A stretch of 64,000 nucleotides of DNA, from assembly GCF_022539315.1 (NCBI RefSeq), contig NC_066313.1, forward strand, positions 73,039,934 to 73,103,933, in the 5' to 3' direction. Within the stretch, counting starts at the first letter, position 1, and each line of letters opens with the position of its first letter. Under the pieces are notes generated by a model, which saw nothing but the letters and a program-made list of their open reading frames with translations, did not search any database and had not been told where the DNA came from. Of the stretch, positions 12,408 to 24,401 are shown piece after piece. The stretch is from Serinus canaria. Its lineage: Eukaryota > Chordata > Aves > Passeriformes > Fringillidae. The translations under genes were made by a program, and so were the position numbers.

Positions 12408-15400
12408 GTATTTTAATACTGTTGACAGGATCCACCTGTATCTATGTTTTTAATATTCTGTAGTTCTCTGGTCAGTAGGGTGAAGAACTGTTTTGTCTGA
12501 GCCTGGAAACCATTCCCAGAACATAAAATCAGGAGGTCAAGTTAGGCCCAAATACATTGCTATTCTGGAAGAGAGTGGTACCCCAAAATCAGGAGGTAGC
12601 CTTCATTTGTTTTCAGAAAAGTGACTATGGAACTTCTAAAAAAATTTCAGGAAGAAAGAAGTGAAAAACTTAGATTTGAGGGAGCAGCAGGAGTAGATGG
12701 ATGTCTTAGAGAAGGTCCAGAGAGGCTCCAGCTATCCTGCTGCCATAGAGACATCCACAGCTGTCACCACTTCAGGATATAGAACAGTGCATCCTTAGGG
12801 GCAGAACCCCTCCTTAATGGACACGTGCTCACTGTCCGAAAGTGGCACATAGAGGGGCAGTGTTTGCTGTCACAGCACAAAAATGTCCATGCAAGAGACT
12901 TATGTGGGGATCAGAAATCCCTGCCTCAAGGGGGCCTGTGACAGCTGCCTTTTTGTCCCAACACTTAAAATGGGAAAAATGTACTTGTAATAGTCAGGCT
13001 ATCATCTTAGATGGACAGCTCAGGTATTTGGGGGATAAGGTATGGCAGAAGAGAAGGGAGTCACTGAGGGTATATCCTAATTTCACCTGCTAATAAGAAG
13101 AAAAGTTCGTATGTGATGAAGGAATTATCTCCCTGTAAAAAAAAAATACTTTAAAACAAGCTTCAGCATGCAATCAGTGCAAATCTTAGAGTAACCACTG
13201 AAACTATTTGTTAAAAAAATACAGTGTAGTTTCAAATACATATTTTATCTACTTCTCAACATTAATATTTTTTTTCAGTTTCTGTTATTTTATGTAATCA
13301 ATTATATTACATCTAATTATGTGTTAAGTGTAAGTACAAGTCATCAGAGGAGTAGACCTTTTAATTACAAAATAATTATGAAGTCATTGTGGTGTAAAAT
13401 TACATTCATCCTCATTAAGAATACCACACAGTGTGCGCATAAGCAAAATTTCTTTTGAAGTTCAGTATTTTCATAATTTCAAAATGTCAAGAATAATTAG
13501 TGTAAATTATCTTTTTCATTTCCTTACATATACAGAATACTTGCAAAATCTCAACATGAAACTGTATAGCTGAGTTTCATTTTGATTTCCTACCAAGCAA
13601 AAAAATCCACTTGACGCATGAATCAGAATTTTTTGCCTTTTCAAACTTTTGGGTTTATATAATTTTTTTTCAGAATGTCTTTCAGGAGAGTCAGGTTTGC
13701 AGCAAAACTGGAGTATAGCTAGCATTCAAGATCATGAAATAGTACCCAGCAGTTATAGCTTTTCACTGAGAAGACCAGTGGCACTGAGCTGTGGGACCCA
13801 ATGGAGAGATGTCTGTCTGTTCTCTCAGCCCTGCTTTGAAATGCAGCCACTGCAGCCACGCACCGCAACTCTCGGAGCAGCTATAACCAGGGGTACTCCT
13901 CAGCAGCTTCAAAGAGCAGTTCCCAACCAGCCCACCAGCAGATGGGCTTCCTGACTTGATGTGCAGAAGATCCCAAACCCCTGCAGTCACCATTTGTTTT
14001 CTTCCTACTGACTACTATATTTCAGATCATGCTCATGGTTGACAAAAAATTTGCGGGAAGTGTTTAGTGTTGATGAATATTTCCTGCTCTTAATAGTTTG
14101 TTGCACACCCTTGCTGCATCTCCTTGTTGTGGAAATTCAAGCAAACTTTATAGTTAAATATTTGAGAGCCAATTATTTGGATAGAATTCCCCATTTTGTA
14201 ATACGTGTGAGTTTTGGAACATTCAGGGTTGTAGCTTTGTTCTAAATGGGAGCAGCAGGAATTGAAAGTTTAATGGTGATTGCTGTCTTAAAAATCTCAA
14301 AGTAATAACTTGAAGGGTTCCAAACTGAAATACAAATGGTCAAAAATAGCTGTAATAGTAATATTTTAATTGTTACACTAATTTATCTGTGATGAAAATC
14401 AGTTTTTATTGGTAGCGATTTTCAAAATAGTAGCCTTCAGCTATAATTTTGAAAGAACATTTTAGTACAAACTTCAAGGAGTAATCTCAGTCTTTGACTC
14501 TTTCAGAGGGAGTTAACTTGTTTGGCACATTGTGCAAAGAGATAAAGCCCCTCATTAAGGAAAATAAACCAAATTACCATATTGCTATTTCTCTGTATAC
14601 CAATACAAACCTTTCATATAGGACCTAGGGCAGATTACGTATCATTTGCAGATATGAAGAGAAGAGTTGCTAACATATTTTTGGTCATTGGAAATTAGAA
14701 GATTTTACGTTTTTTAATGCATTTTTATGTGAATAAGATGCCTAAAAATAATCATACTATTACTGTGGCTGAACAACTGTATTTCCAGTTTTTTGTGGCA
14801 AGGAATGAAAAATTAAATGTTCAAAAATGTCAAAGGTTTATTGAAAGAAGCTGGATAACAATCTGTCCAACACCTGAATGATGATTCCATATATGATTAT
14901 GATTACAATTGTTGTCAAACATTTACTTCAGTAAAAGTAGGTATGTAGGTCAGTGAAAACTGCATGACAGATTTGATCTAACCTGGGAATCACTCATGCT
15001 GTGCAAAAAAGCCCACCAGAGAAATAAATGAATGAATGAAGAAAAACTATTTTTTTCTCTTGCTTGGCTGCCAAATAAAGAAAAACAGTGTTCCTACATT
15101 AAAGTGTTGTCTTTGATATATTTGATATTCTGTGGGCACTCTACAGTAAAAAATTTATACTCTCAACAAATGGGTTTTTTCCATTAAAATGGAATCTAGA
15201 TAGTTGGGAACCTGCCCTGAAGGTTACTGGTTAACATAGTGCTAATAAGAAGGGGAGAATTTTGAATAACATGTTTTTCTCTTCAGGGAAAAGCTGTTTT
15301 TTTCAGTGATCTCATAAGGGAAGTTTAAAGAACTATGAGAGAAAAAAATTGAAATCAAATCCTTTAAGTGAAAAAAAAATCAACAAACTATTAACAAAAT

Positions 15401-17672
15401 TCTTCACAGTAGTTTGCTGAAGCCGTCAGTTGAGAAAGGTAAAAAACCCAATCATCTGCTCTAATTGTTTTGCACTGCTTGAAAAATATAATATTTGGAG
15501 GAAAATAGCCAAAACATACAAAAGTGAAAGATACATCTGGTACTTTGGGAAATTCTTTTTTCTGTAGAAAAAGTTGAAGATGAGGGATGTATTTTTTAAT
15601 TAGCAATCACCTTTTTTGTTTATTTTAGCTGAGCTCATTTTTTAATTTAAGGTAATTGGATCTTACTGAAAGAAAGCCACACCTGAAAGTTTTAATCAGT
15701 CTTTTGAAAGGTAAGCCCAGTGTCAGTAGTGTGAAGGCTGGGTTTTGCTTACTTTAACCCGGCCTTCTGGCAGCTACAGCTGGTGAGTTAAAGTGCTTAT
15801 GTAACTCAAATTTTGCAATTTAAGCCGAGTACTAAAATGCTAGCGGTAGAATTTTCTTTTGGGTACAGAAAAATGTTTTTGGTAATGATAAATCAAGCCC
15901 TTAAAGATATAAATATATTTCATATTATTCTGTTTGTCCCAAGTACTTTTGAGTCTCTAATATTATTACTTGATCTTTTTGATAGTCAAAATCTGTTACT
16001 CTACTTCTGACAATATCAGTATAGAAAAATGTTTGGCAATGAGCTTGAATCTGTCATGGAATTACAATTTTTTCTTTTAGTAATGAATGAAAAGCACATA
16101 ATAAGCAAGTATGTTTCAATGTGCTTATTATTCCCCTAATTAGACCTAAAAATTTTTAATAGTTGTAATGAGAAATTGATGATTTGGTGAGCTGATTACT
16201 TTCTGCAAACAGTGCTTAATGGACCAGTTTGCTTCAGTTTTCTGGCTCCTTCTACTAGCAAACTTACTACTTTCAGGCTGCTTTATAAACTTTGATGAGA
16301 GAATTATAGAATGACCAAAAACCTACATATAAAATCCTAGTTTAATTAGACTATACACTTATATATGGTCAAAGACACACCAACACACAGGCTCACACAT
16401 ATATGTGTACATCTGAGCACCCCTCAAGAAACACATATTTCTGTGATCAAAGAGGAACTTAGATTTACATCTATGATATCATCATCATGTGAAGTTGAAG
16501 ACTATAATAAAAGACTGCATGCAAAGGAAATAGTACTTGTAATATCCAGACTGGTTTGGATACTGATGAAAGCAAAATCCCCATTGTGCAGAAGAGCACT
16601 TATTGATGGGAAGAGTTAAATGACTGTGCAAATCTGTTTGGTTTAGTTCAACATCCCCTAAGCAGGAAGATGCATGTAGAAAAACTCTTGGAAAAATTAG
16701 AAATAAAGGAAAATCATTAACATTACAATATCCTAAAACCATCTGAGGCACTGAGAATTGAGATGTACTGTACAGTTCAAAGATGCTGTCAAGTTTGAAC
16801 ACCATTAGCTCAACTTCTGCCAAACCCTGCCAAAACCTAAAATTCCTCCTCTGCTTGTAACTATTAGCATGGCAGACAATAATGTCCCATGAATAGGGGC
16901 TGTTCTTTTGCAATGGGGAATTAGTTGCACAATGCAATATCTTTATTAACTACGTTTTTTTAAAGCTGAAACCACTGTGCAAGATCTCTTCATAGACCAG
17001 TCCAGGGTATGTGTGAAGCTCAGGATGAAAACTAGATGAGAATTTCCTGACTATAAATCAAAACAATAAATCAAGTTGAAGTCTGCTACGTTTGTGTCAG
17101 TGGAGAAATATACACATCAGAGGTAGAGAACCACCCCTGTAAAAATGCATTTGAGACTGCCTACACATTTCTTTTGGCTTCTCCTTGACCTCTTCATCCC
17201 CAAGCGATGTGAGTGTTAAAACCAACAACAATTTGGTGTTTAACCTACAACAGGAAATATGCAATTTTGTGGAATTCTGAAGAGCGGAGATCAGAGTAGG
17301 AGGCTTGCAACTAAACTTCAATTCTCTTATTCCTGGACCAATGTCTTTGTTCAAAGCATGAACGAAGCATATTGGAGAAGCATTAACTGTCTACAGGTCT
17401 AACCAACAAATAGGGAGAGTCCTCTTTTGTAGAGAGACACTGATTCTGCAAGAATAAGGACATCAGCACAGACAGTGATGTTTTTGACAATGCTGCTTCT
17501 TCACTGTGTTTGCTGCTGCTGCTGCTATTTCACTGCTGTTCATAAAAGGCTGTGTTCATTTTCTTCATTTGTAACTGCTACTGTACTGTGATTAAAAAGT
17601 GTCTCTGAGAAAGTTGTAGACACCTGATACTTCCAGGCAAGTAGAAGGTACTTCTTCTTGGATTTAGGGAGA
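12408..17672. other. Intron sequence; one GC-richer island
   Basis: Mostly AT-rich and featureless. The stretch 13770-13990 is clearly GC-richer than its surroundings and may be an unrecognised repeat. A small 11-bp stem (15734-15744 with 15756-15766) lies near 15750. A five-unit TGC run is at 17511-17526. The longest uninterrupted open frame in the window (150 codons, minus strand, 16485-16937) is here but resembles no known protein. Confidence 0.45.
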
Positions 17673-17940
17673 TGTGCTGGTTTTGGCTGGAGTAGAGTTA
17701 ATTTTCGTCACCATGGCTGGTATGGGATTTATTTGTGCTGAAGACAATGTTGATAACGTAGAGATATTTTTTTTTTTATTGCTGAGCAGGGGTTACACAG
17801 AGCCAAAGCCTTTTCTGATTTTCTTACTGCCACACTGCTGTGGAGAATGGGGGTGCTGGGGAGGTTGGGAGGAGGTACAGCCAGGACAGGTGACCCAAAC
17901 TGACCAAAGGGCTATTCCAGACCATCCTTCAAGACCAAAA
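17673..17940 (+). mobile_element. 5' part of an ERVK-like LTR
   Basis: Begins TGTGCTGGTTTTGGCTGG and continues with agagttaattttc, tgttgataac, tgctgagcaggggttacaca and, near 17890, acccaaactgaccaaaggg. From memory this order is typical of class II (ERVK) LTRs of chicken and songbirds. The similarity fades after about 17940. An AATAAA at 18026-18031 could be a leftover of the LTR poly(A) region, but the sequence between is not recognisable. A T run at 17768-17779 interrupts it. No gag, pol or env sequence adjoins. Sense orientation relative to GPC6. Confidence 0.7.
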
Positions 17941-20900
17941 CTTAAACATGTCAGTAGAGTGCTGTTTATTGCCACAAAGACAGTTGCCTTATGCTGTCGT
18001 GTCTTTTCTTTTTTGTCATCTACTGAATAAACAGGTTTTTGGTCTTCACTGTTTCTTTCTGTAGTGTTAGATGACGAGCCAGCTATGCACCACTGTGCCT
18101 AGGAAATGCCAGCAATTTACCACTGATAGAACTTTTTGTTCTTCTGAGAATATTCAGGTTTGCATGTAAACACTTATGAACTGAAAGAAGAACTTATGTA
18201 GGTTTCTCTCAGCTGCTGGTACTTTGCATTTGTAGTGCAAATTTACTCACATTTGATTTTTGACATCTGTGGTTCTGTATTCTTACCATGCCAATGTAAA
18301 TAAATACATGCACAATCACCTAATTCCTGAGAAAGAGCAAATTCTCAGAAAAAAATTCCTTATTTCTGTGTAACTCTAAAAACAAGTCCTCACTTTTCTG
18401 CTAAGCTTTATATCAAGGTTAACACAAATAAAAAATGTTGCCTAACTTCAAGATTTTTTACAGAGCTGGTTGTCAAAATGACAGCACAAATGTATTTTTT
18501 TCTCTGTAGTGACTGAGACATAATTTAGTAGTTAGACTGTAACAGGTGATCTAGCATGGTTCGTAATCCAGGAAAGGAATGTCAAGGAAGCTTTGGGAAC
18601 TTCCTAAACTGTGTGGGGTTTCCCACAGTACTCTTGCACTATGCCTGGGGAGATGTTCTTCTCCTAACTAGCAGCTCTTGCATGTGTTGGAGTTTTTGAT
18701 TGAGAGTGTTCACACAGAAAAAATATAATCGAGTACCTCACAAATTGCATGGGCTCACAAACCATCATGAAATGAAATCATAACCTTCTCAAGTGCTGCA
18801 TATTCAAGCTGGGCAATATAGGTTTCTTTTTAGATATGTTTTAAGAGAACATAGTCTCTCATTAGCTTCCTTGGTGATAGCATGTTTTTTGTTTTAAAAT
18901 TTTTATTTTAGTGTATTTAGATGGTCTTTTTTTTCCCCTTACCATTTATTTCTTTCTGAATGCTTAGCAAAGTCCTCCTTCCATTGAAGGAATTTGCAGT
19001 AAATACAAAGTAAATAGACTTTAATGCATCTAAGTGCCTCAAAGAATTTATATTGAAAAATTATGTGAGTTTTTATTTTTTATTTTACAATTAAAAATCA
19101 TTTAAATACACATTTCAATACACTGCAAACTGAAAATATCTTCAACTTTCTCATTTTTAAAAAAATAACTTTGGACCAGTATTAGCTTGTACTTTCTTGC
19201 ACTTGTATTCTTGGCAAAATTGCTTTAATATGGACCTTTGCACTTTGCTCTGGGAAGATGCAAGTCCTCATAGATATAAGTTTATTGTTTAAGACACTAT
19301 TTCCAAAAAAAGCCAACTAATCTTTTATCTAAACACTGCTGAGAATTACCTGTCAATTAAATTGAAATCATCCAGATCCTCTAATGTGTAGTGGATACAA
19401 AACTTTCGGTAGACAATATGTGAAAACTTCTTTGCAAGTATGATGCACTCTTTTGTTTCAAGGACAGTGAGATAAAACAAAAACAATACAATAATTTTCA
19501 ACATAAAAACAAGTTTCTGAATATTTATGAGACACGTAACATGGATAGAGGTGAGCCCAGTAGACTACCACTTTAATAGACAGCTCATTTTAGTCAGATG
19601 TAAAAAAGTTAAAAAAGAATTGAAAATGATCAGATCTCCCTATTATTTAAATGTATTGCTTAGAATGAATTGCAGACTGGTCCCAAGTGAATATACAAAC
19701 TGTTGGCTGTTTTCTGAAAAAAAAAAATGGAAACAGTACTATGAGCCAGAAAGGCAGTTTTTCCAAGGTGGCATAAGGAGAAAAATGCATGTGGAAAATA
19801 TTTGTGCAGAAGGGATTTCATAAAGTTGCAGATCTTGAAAACTGGTAAGAGAAAAAGGTTTTCAATCATGCAGGTCTTTCAGGTTTTCCAGTGAGTCCTG
19901 CCAATCATTGTATCTGAGTCTGTTCTACAGAGCTGAAGAGACTCTTTTCTTTCTATTTTCAATAAATATTGCTTAGTAAAAAAAAGGTAGTGCTCTGAGA
20001 AGAAAAATACCTCTTTATTTTCTCCCATCATTGCTTGGTGAAACTTAAAAGCATTTTAATTTAGTTTGTGAGTGAAGCATCCCAGACAGCATTGTCCCCT
20101 GAAGGTTTCTGCAGCAACATAGTACCAGAAAGCATGTAAATCTTTGCATCTTGTTAAGACAGTGTCCTTACCATGGATTGACAATGAAAACTCCTGTCTT
20201 TATTTTAATTTCTTAGAGGCATAAGATGATGAGCAAGGAAAAGAAATTCTAGTTTGCAGCAGTACATAAGTGTATTATTTTAAAATACTGTATGATGAAC
20301 TGTAGTGGTTTTACCCACAGCTTTTATGAAGACCCAGTTGTTTCAACTGTAATTTAACAGCTCAGCTGCTTGGGGCATGTGTGGAGATACATTTGGGGTT
20401 TTTTTGAGTATCTGCCTAAAATTGAGCTTTAATTCATATTTTTTAAAGTTTCAGCTTGCTACCATTAGGTAACTTAAAATTTCAAAACACTAATCGTCCT
20501 TGAACTTAGCCCATGTGGCAGATTTCAGTGAGACTGAATAGTCAGTTTTGAAGATTAAAGGCATGTGTATGTAGGACAATATGATTAAGAAAGACTGTAT
20601 ATCAAGATCTTACTGTATTTTTGAAGTTCTGTGTATTTGGTTCTGTTACTGTGGTACCCTGATAAATAACAATGCAGATCTAAGTGCAACTGAAGGCACA
20701 ACCATCAGTCAGTCAAGTCAAAATATCTGAATGACATTGTTTAAATAAATTTTAGAAATCTGGGATGCTACAGATTACATCTAGAAAAATATCACCACAT
20801 TTTTTGCTTTTCATTGTTTCAAAAAAAAAAAAAAAAAAAGCTGAATTTTGTATGAAGCATTATCTGCTAGCTCTTCTTCAATGATTTCTCTTTTTCACAC

Positions 20901-23574
20901 TCCATATGTCAGTTTGTCACCCGTATGCAGCTATACAAGCTTGCTGTTACCCTCTTTTGGCTGTGTTTTGGCATGAAAAAAAAAAAGCTAATTGACATAA
21001 CCTCTTAAAAGTTGCTGTAGAAGCAAGGGTTCTGTGGAAAAATACCAATGTATTGCATTCACAGCAAAGCTGTGCGACATGGGCAAAATCTTGAAAGCGT
21101 CACTTCCAGCTACAGCATGTTTGTGGATGTGGGTGTTGCAGAGTGAACCTGCAGGAAGGACAGCTGTCTCTTCCTGGAGATCTCCAGCTGTAAAAAGCTT
21201 CTTTAAGATCCAAACACTGGATTGTACTTTCTTAAGAACCATGTATGAATCAGGAAGATGTGGAAGATCAGGATGTGTTCTGCTTGCCTGCCTGGCTAAA
21301 CCAGAAAACAGCTAGCCAAAAGGGCTGATATGCAGTCCCAAAGTATGTGGCATAGTCAAGCTCATACCCACATTACTCTACCTCTTTTGGAGCAGAAGCT
21401 GCCTACTTATCCCACACTTCATATTCCTTAACCTTCATTCTTCTGTGGTTCCATGAGAGGGTAATACTGTGGCATTGTTGGTGCTTTTATTCAGGTGACA
21501 TTGTTTCAGTTCAAAGTATCTGAAATAATGTGAGGTTTTGTTCTGTCTAAATAATTAGTGTGATTTGCTTTTATATTCTATTTTAGTTGAGAGCTTATGA
21601 AAATTAAAATAGCAGTGATACGGTTCTTTCTGGACAAATGTTACATTATTTATACCCTCATTATTAATACACTTTGACTGTCTCTCTCTTTTCATTTCCC
21701 TTTCTTTCAGTCCCCGTTTCCTTCTCATATTTCAAAAGCACTAGACCTTTTTTGACAATTTAATTACACTATCCAAAATCAAACTGAGACAATCTAAGGG
21801 TTTTAGCCAAATCCTGGGTGAGCCCCATAGTTATGCAAACTTACACATTGAGTAAGTGGGTAAGTACAGAAAGTTTGACAAGTTTGACTGCATTTGTTAT
21901 TTTTTAGAGGATTGTGGGTTCATTCAAACTTACAGAACAGCAATTTAGGCAGATCAGAACTGAAGATTATATTAGCTTGACTCTGTGAAACAAAGTGGGT
22001 GAACTTTGTTCATTCCTGAGCAGCAGAAATAAAGCATGAAAATGATCATGCCATGCTACAGGAACATTTAATAAAGTAAGATGTAGTCACTTGGGGAACG
22101 TCATGATACCATTGTATTTCTTTGATCAATCCCACTTGCACCAGTGTGGATGTCGTTCCCTGTAGTACTTCCACTTTTCATCTAATTAATCTGTTCTGAT
22201 GATACAGTAAAGGATATTCTGCAACATTCAGAGACCTGATTTGCTCATAAAATAACTGACACAATTTCAGTTTGATCATTTTGTATTTTGAGTGTCTTGT
22301 CAAACAAGTCTTAGATGCTGTCTCAACTCTGAATGATGTTTCAAATTAGCATTAAATCACTGCTTGCTGCTTCTCTTTGCAGTCTGTACTCACAGATCTG
22401 CAGCTTGACATGAAGTATGCAGCATGTACCTTTAAAAATGCAGGGAGCTCAGTTCTTATCTTCACTCTAGAATTCATTCCTGAAAGAGACAGATTGGTTA
22501 AAGCTTTGAACTTTTTTTTTTTTATTACTTATTTCATCTTCATAGATCTATTATATTGCAAATCAACTTAGAATTATTGTGGGACCTTACAAGATTCTGT
22601 CTCTAGAAAATGTGCCTAAGTCTTTATTATTATATGGCTTCCATTTTCAATCTTTTAAACAGAATTTTATGTTAGTGATAATAGTAATCATAGTTTCAGA
22701 TTGTTGTAGGAACTTCAGCAGGAAGTTGATCACACAGGATTTCTAGTTTCTTGCTCTGGAAGCTCTTGAGTATCACTTGAATAAAGAAGACAGTGAAGGT
22801 GCTTAAATTGCTGTTTTCTTACACATCTTAGATATCAATACACTAAGGTTGTCTCGACTGAATTTATCATCTGATTATGAGTAAGTAGTCACCCACTTAT
22901 ATGTTCTAGTAGGGAAGGGTTGCATCAAGGAATATAATCATTTGATAGGTGAATCATACTACTTCATTGTATACCAAATACAACTTTAACTGTAAGCAAG
23001 CATGCTTGATTCATTTTAGATCCTCTGTGCCAAAATCATGAGTGTGGAGCTCATGATCATACCCAAATTGTCCTGTATTTTTGTGGCTGTATAAAAGGAA
23101 AATCAATAATTTGATAATCAATAAATGATGAGTAATAATGTAATTATAAATTTAAACTCCCGATATCAATAAAAATAGATTTTTCAGCGGCTTGTCCTAA
23201 TGATTTTTAATGCTGGCAGTTTTTATGGATGAAGGACTTCAGGTGTGTAAGTTATCACATAGAGTTTACTGGACTTTCAGATGCAAAAGTTATTGCAGAA
23301 TTTATTGATGAATTTACTGTCACCATCATCGTCATTTAAGAGTTCATGTTAGATGTTGGGGGTAGCTTTCATTTTTTAGGAAGTAATGTTATCCTGTGGT
23401 AGTTACTTTATGAGTTGTTAGATACTAATGAATTATTAAAGGACAGCAAGAAGTAGCCTAGATAGCTGTTTTGTGACTTGTTTTTAATTAGTTTCTGTGT
23501 AGTTTTAGAACTTGGTCCGAGACTATGCAGCATTAATTTTGCATGACAACTCCATTAAGATAGAATTTAACTTT
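17941..23574. other. Intron sequence; poly(A) run
   Basis: AT-rich sequence without recognised genes or repeat families. A pure run of 19 A lies at 20821-20839. Open frames of up to about 98 codons (19527-19823 +, 21034-21315 +) resemble nothing known. Confidence 0.45.
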
Positions 23575-24401
23575 TGCATTGGGTTTGCATGGCCAGGTTT
23601 TGTCAGCAGGGGTGCTCCAGGGGTGGTTTCTGTGAGAAGCTGCCAGAAGCTTCCCCGTGTCCAGGAGAGCCAATGGCAGCCAGCCCCAGGGCAGCTCTGC
23701 TGGCAATGGCCGAGTCAATCAGGAATGCTGGTAACATCTCTGTGATAACATATTAAACAATGGGGAAGAAAAGTTGTTATGCAGTTCTGATGGGTGCCAG
23801 AGAATAGCAGAGTGAGAACGTGTGCTGGGAAGAACTCTGCAGACCCCAAGGTCAGTGCAGAAGGAGGGGCAGGGGGTGCTCCAGGCATCAGAGTTGTGAT
23901 TCTCCTGCAGCTGCACCATGGGTGGTGCAGCCCATGGGGAGGCAGCTGTGCCCCTGCAGCCCATGGAGGTCCGTGGGGATACAGAAATCCACCCTCAGCC
24001 CATGGAGGAGACCCATGTGGAATGCCCAAAAGATGCTCATGGCTGCCCAAAAGAAGGCTGTGAGCCTGTGGGAGGTTTGTGATGGAGCAGGGTCCTGGCA
24101 GGGACCTCTGGACCCGATTCCTTGCACTTCTTGGGGGAGGAGGTAGAGTGGGGAAGGAAGGAGAGGTTAGGGGAAGGTGTTTTTGAGATCTATTTTACTT
24201 CTCATTAACCTGCTCTGATTTTGTTAGTGATAAATTCAGTTAATTTATCACTAACAAAGCTGAGTCTGTTTTGCCCATATTGGCAATCAGCGAGTCCTGT
24301 CCTTATCTCAACTCATAAACTCTCCCCTGTCCACTTGCAGAGGGGAGCAGTAGAGCAGCTTTGGTGAGTGTCTGGCATCCAGCCAGGGTCCACCTACCAC
24401 A
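23575..24401 (+). mobile_element. Near-complete ERV LTR, passerine type
   Basis: About 830 bp that is GC-richer than its surroundings. It starts TGCATTGGGTTTGCATGGCC and ends with ccagccagggtccacctacc followed by ACA; both ends match my memory of a common songbird ERV LTR. Landmarks in order: a TATA-like TATTAAA at 23751-23757, three copies of CAGCCCATGG at 23928-23937, 23957-23966 and 23996-24005, a purine-rich patch near 24130-24180, and a perfect 17-bp inverted repeat at 24221-24259. No clear target duplication was found, so the exact ends are uncertain. No viral coding sequence adjoins, so it is probably a solo LTR in sense orientation to GPC6. Open frames of 80-110 codons on both strands inside it are by-products of its GC content. 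Confidence 0.65.
24221..24259. repeat. Perfect 17-bp inverted repeat, 5-nt loop
   Basis: Arms 24221-24237 and 24243-24259 are exact complements (TTTGTTAGTGATAAATT and its reverse), separated by CAGTT. It sits in the last quarter of the LTR, where a poly(A) region would be expected. Confidence 0.95.

Noticed and set aside
12526..12599. Short direct repeat aaaatcaggaggt, two copies about 60 bp apart
   Set aside because: Thirteen bases only, no flanking similarity; likely chance or old slippage.
12708..12732. CR1-like words (gagaaggtccagagaggctc)
   Set aside because: The resemblance does not extend beyond about 20 bases on either side.
17511..17526. (TGC)5 triplet repeat
   Set aside because: Too short to be a notable microsatellite and not in coding sequence.
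23512..24146. Cluster of overlapping frames of 60-111 codons on both strands
   Set aside because: They coincide with a GC-rich ERV LTR, which has few stops in any frame; LTRs do not normally encode these.
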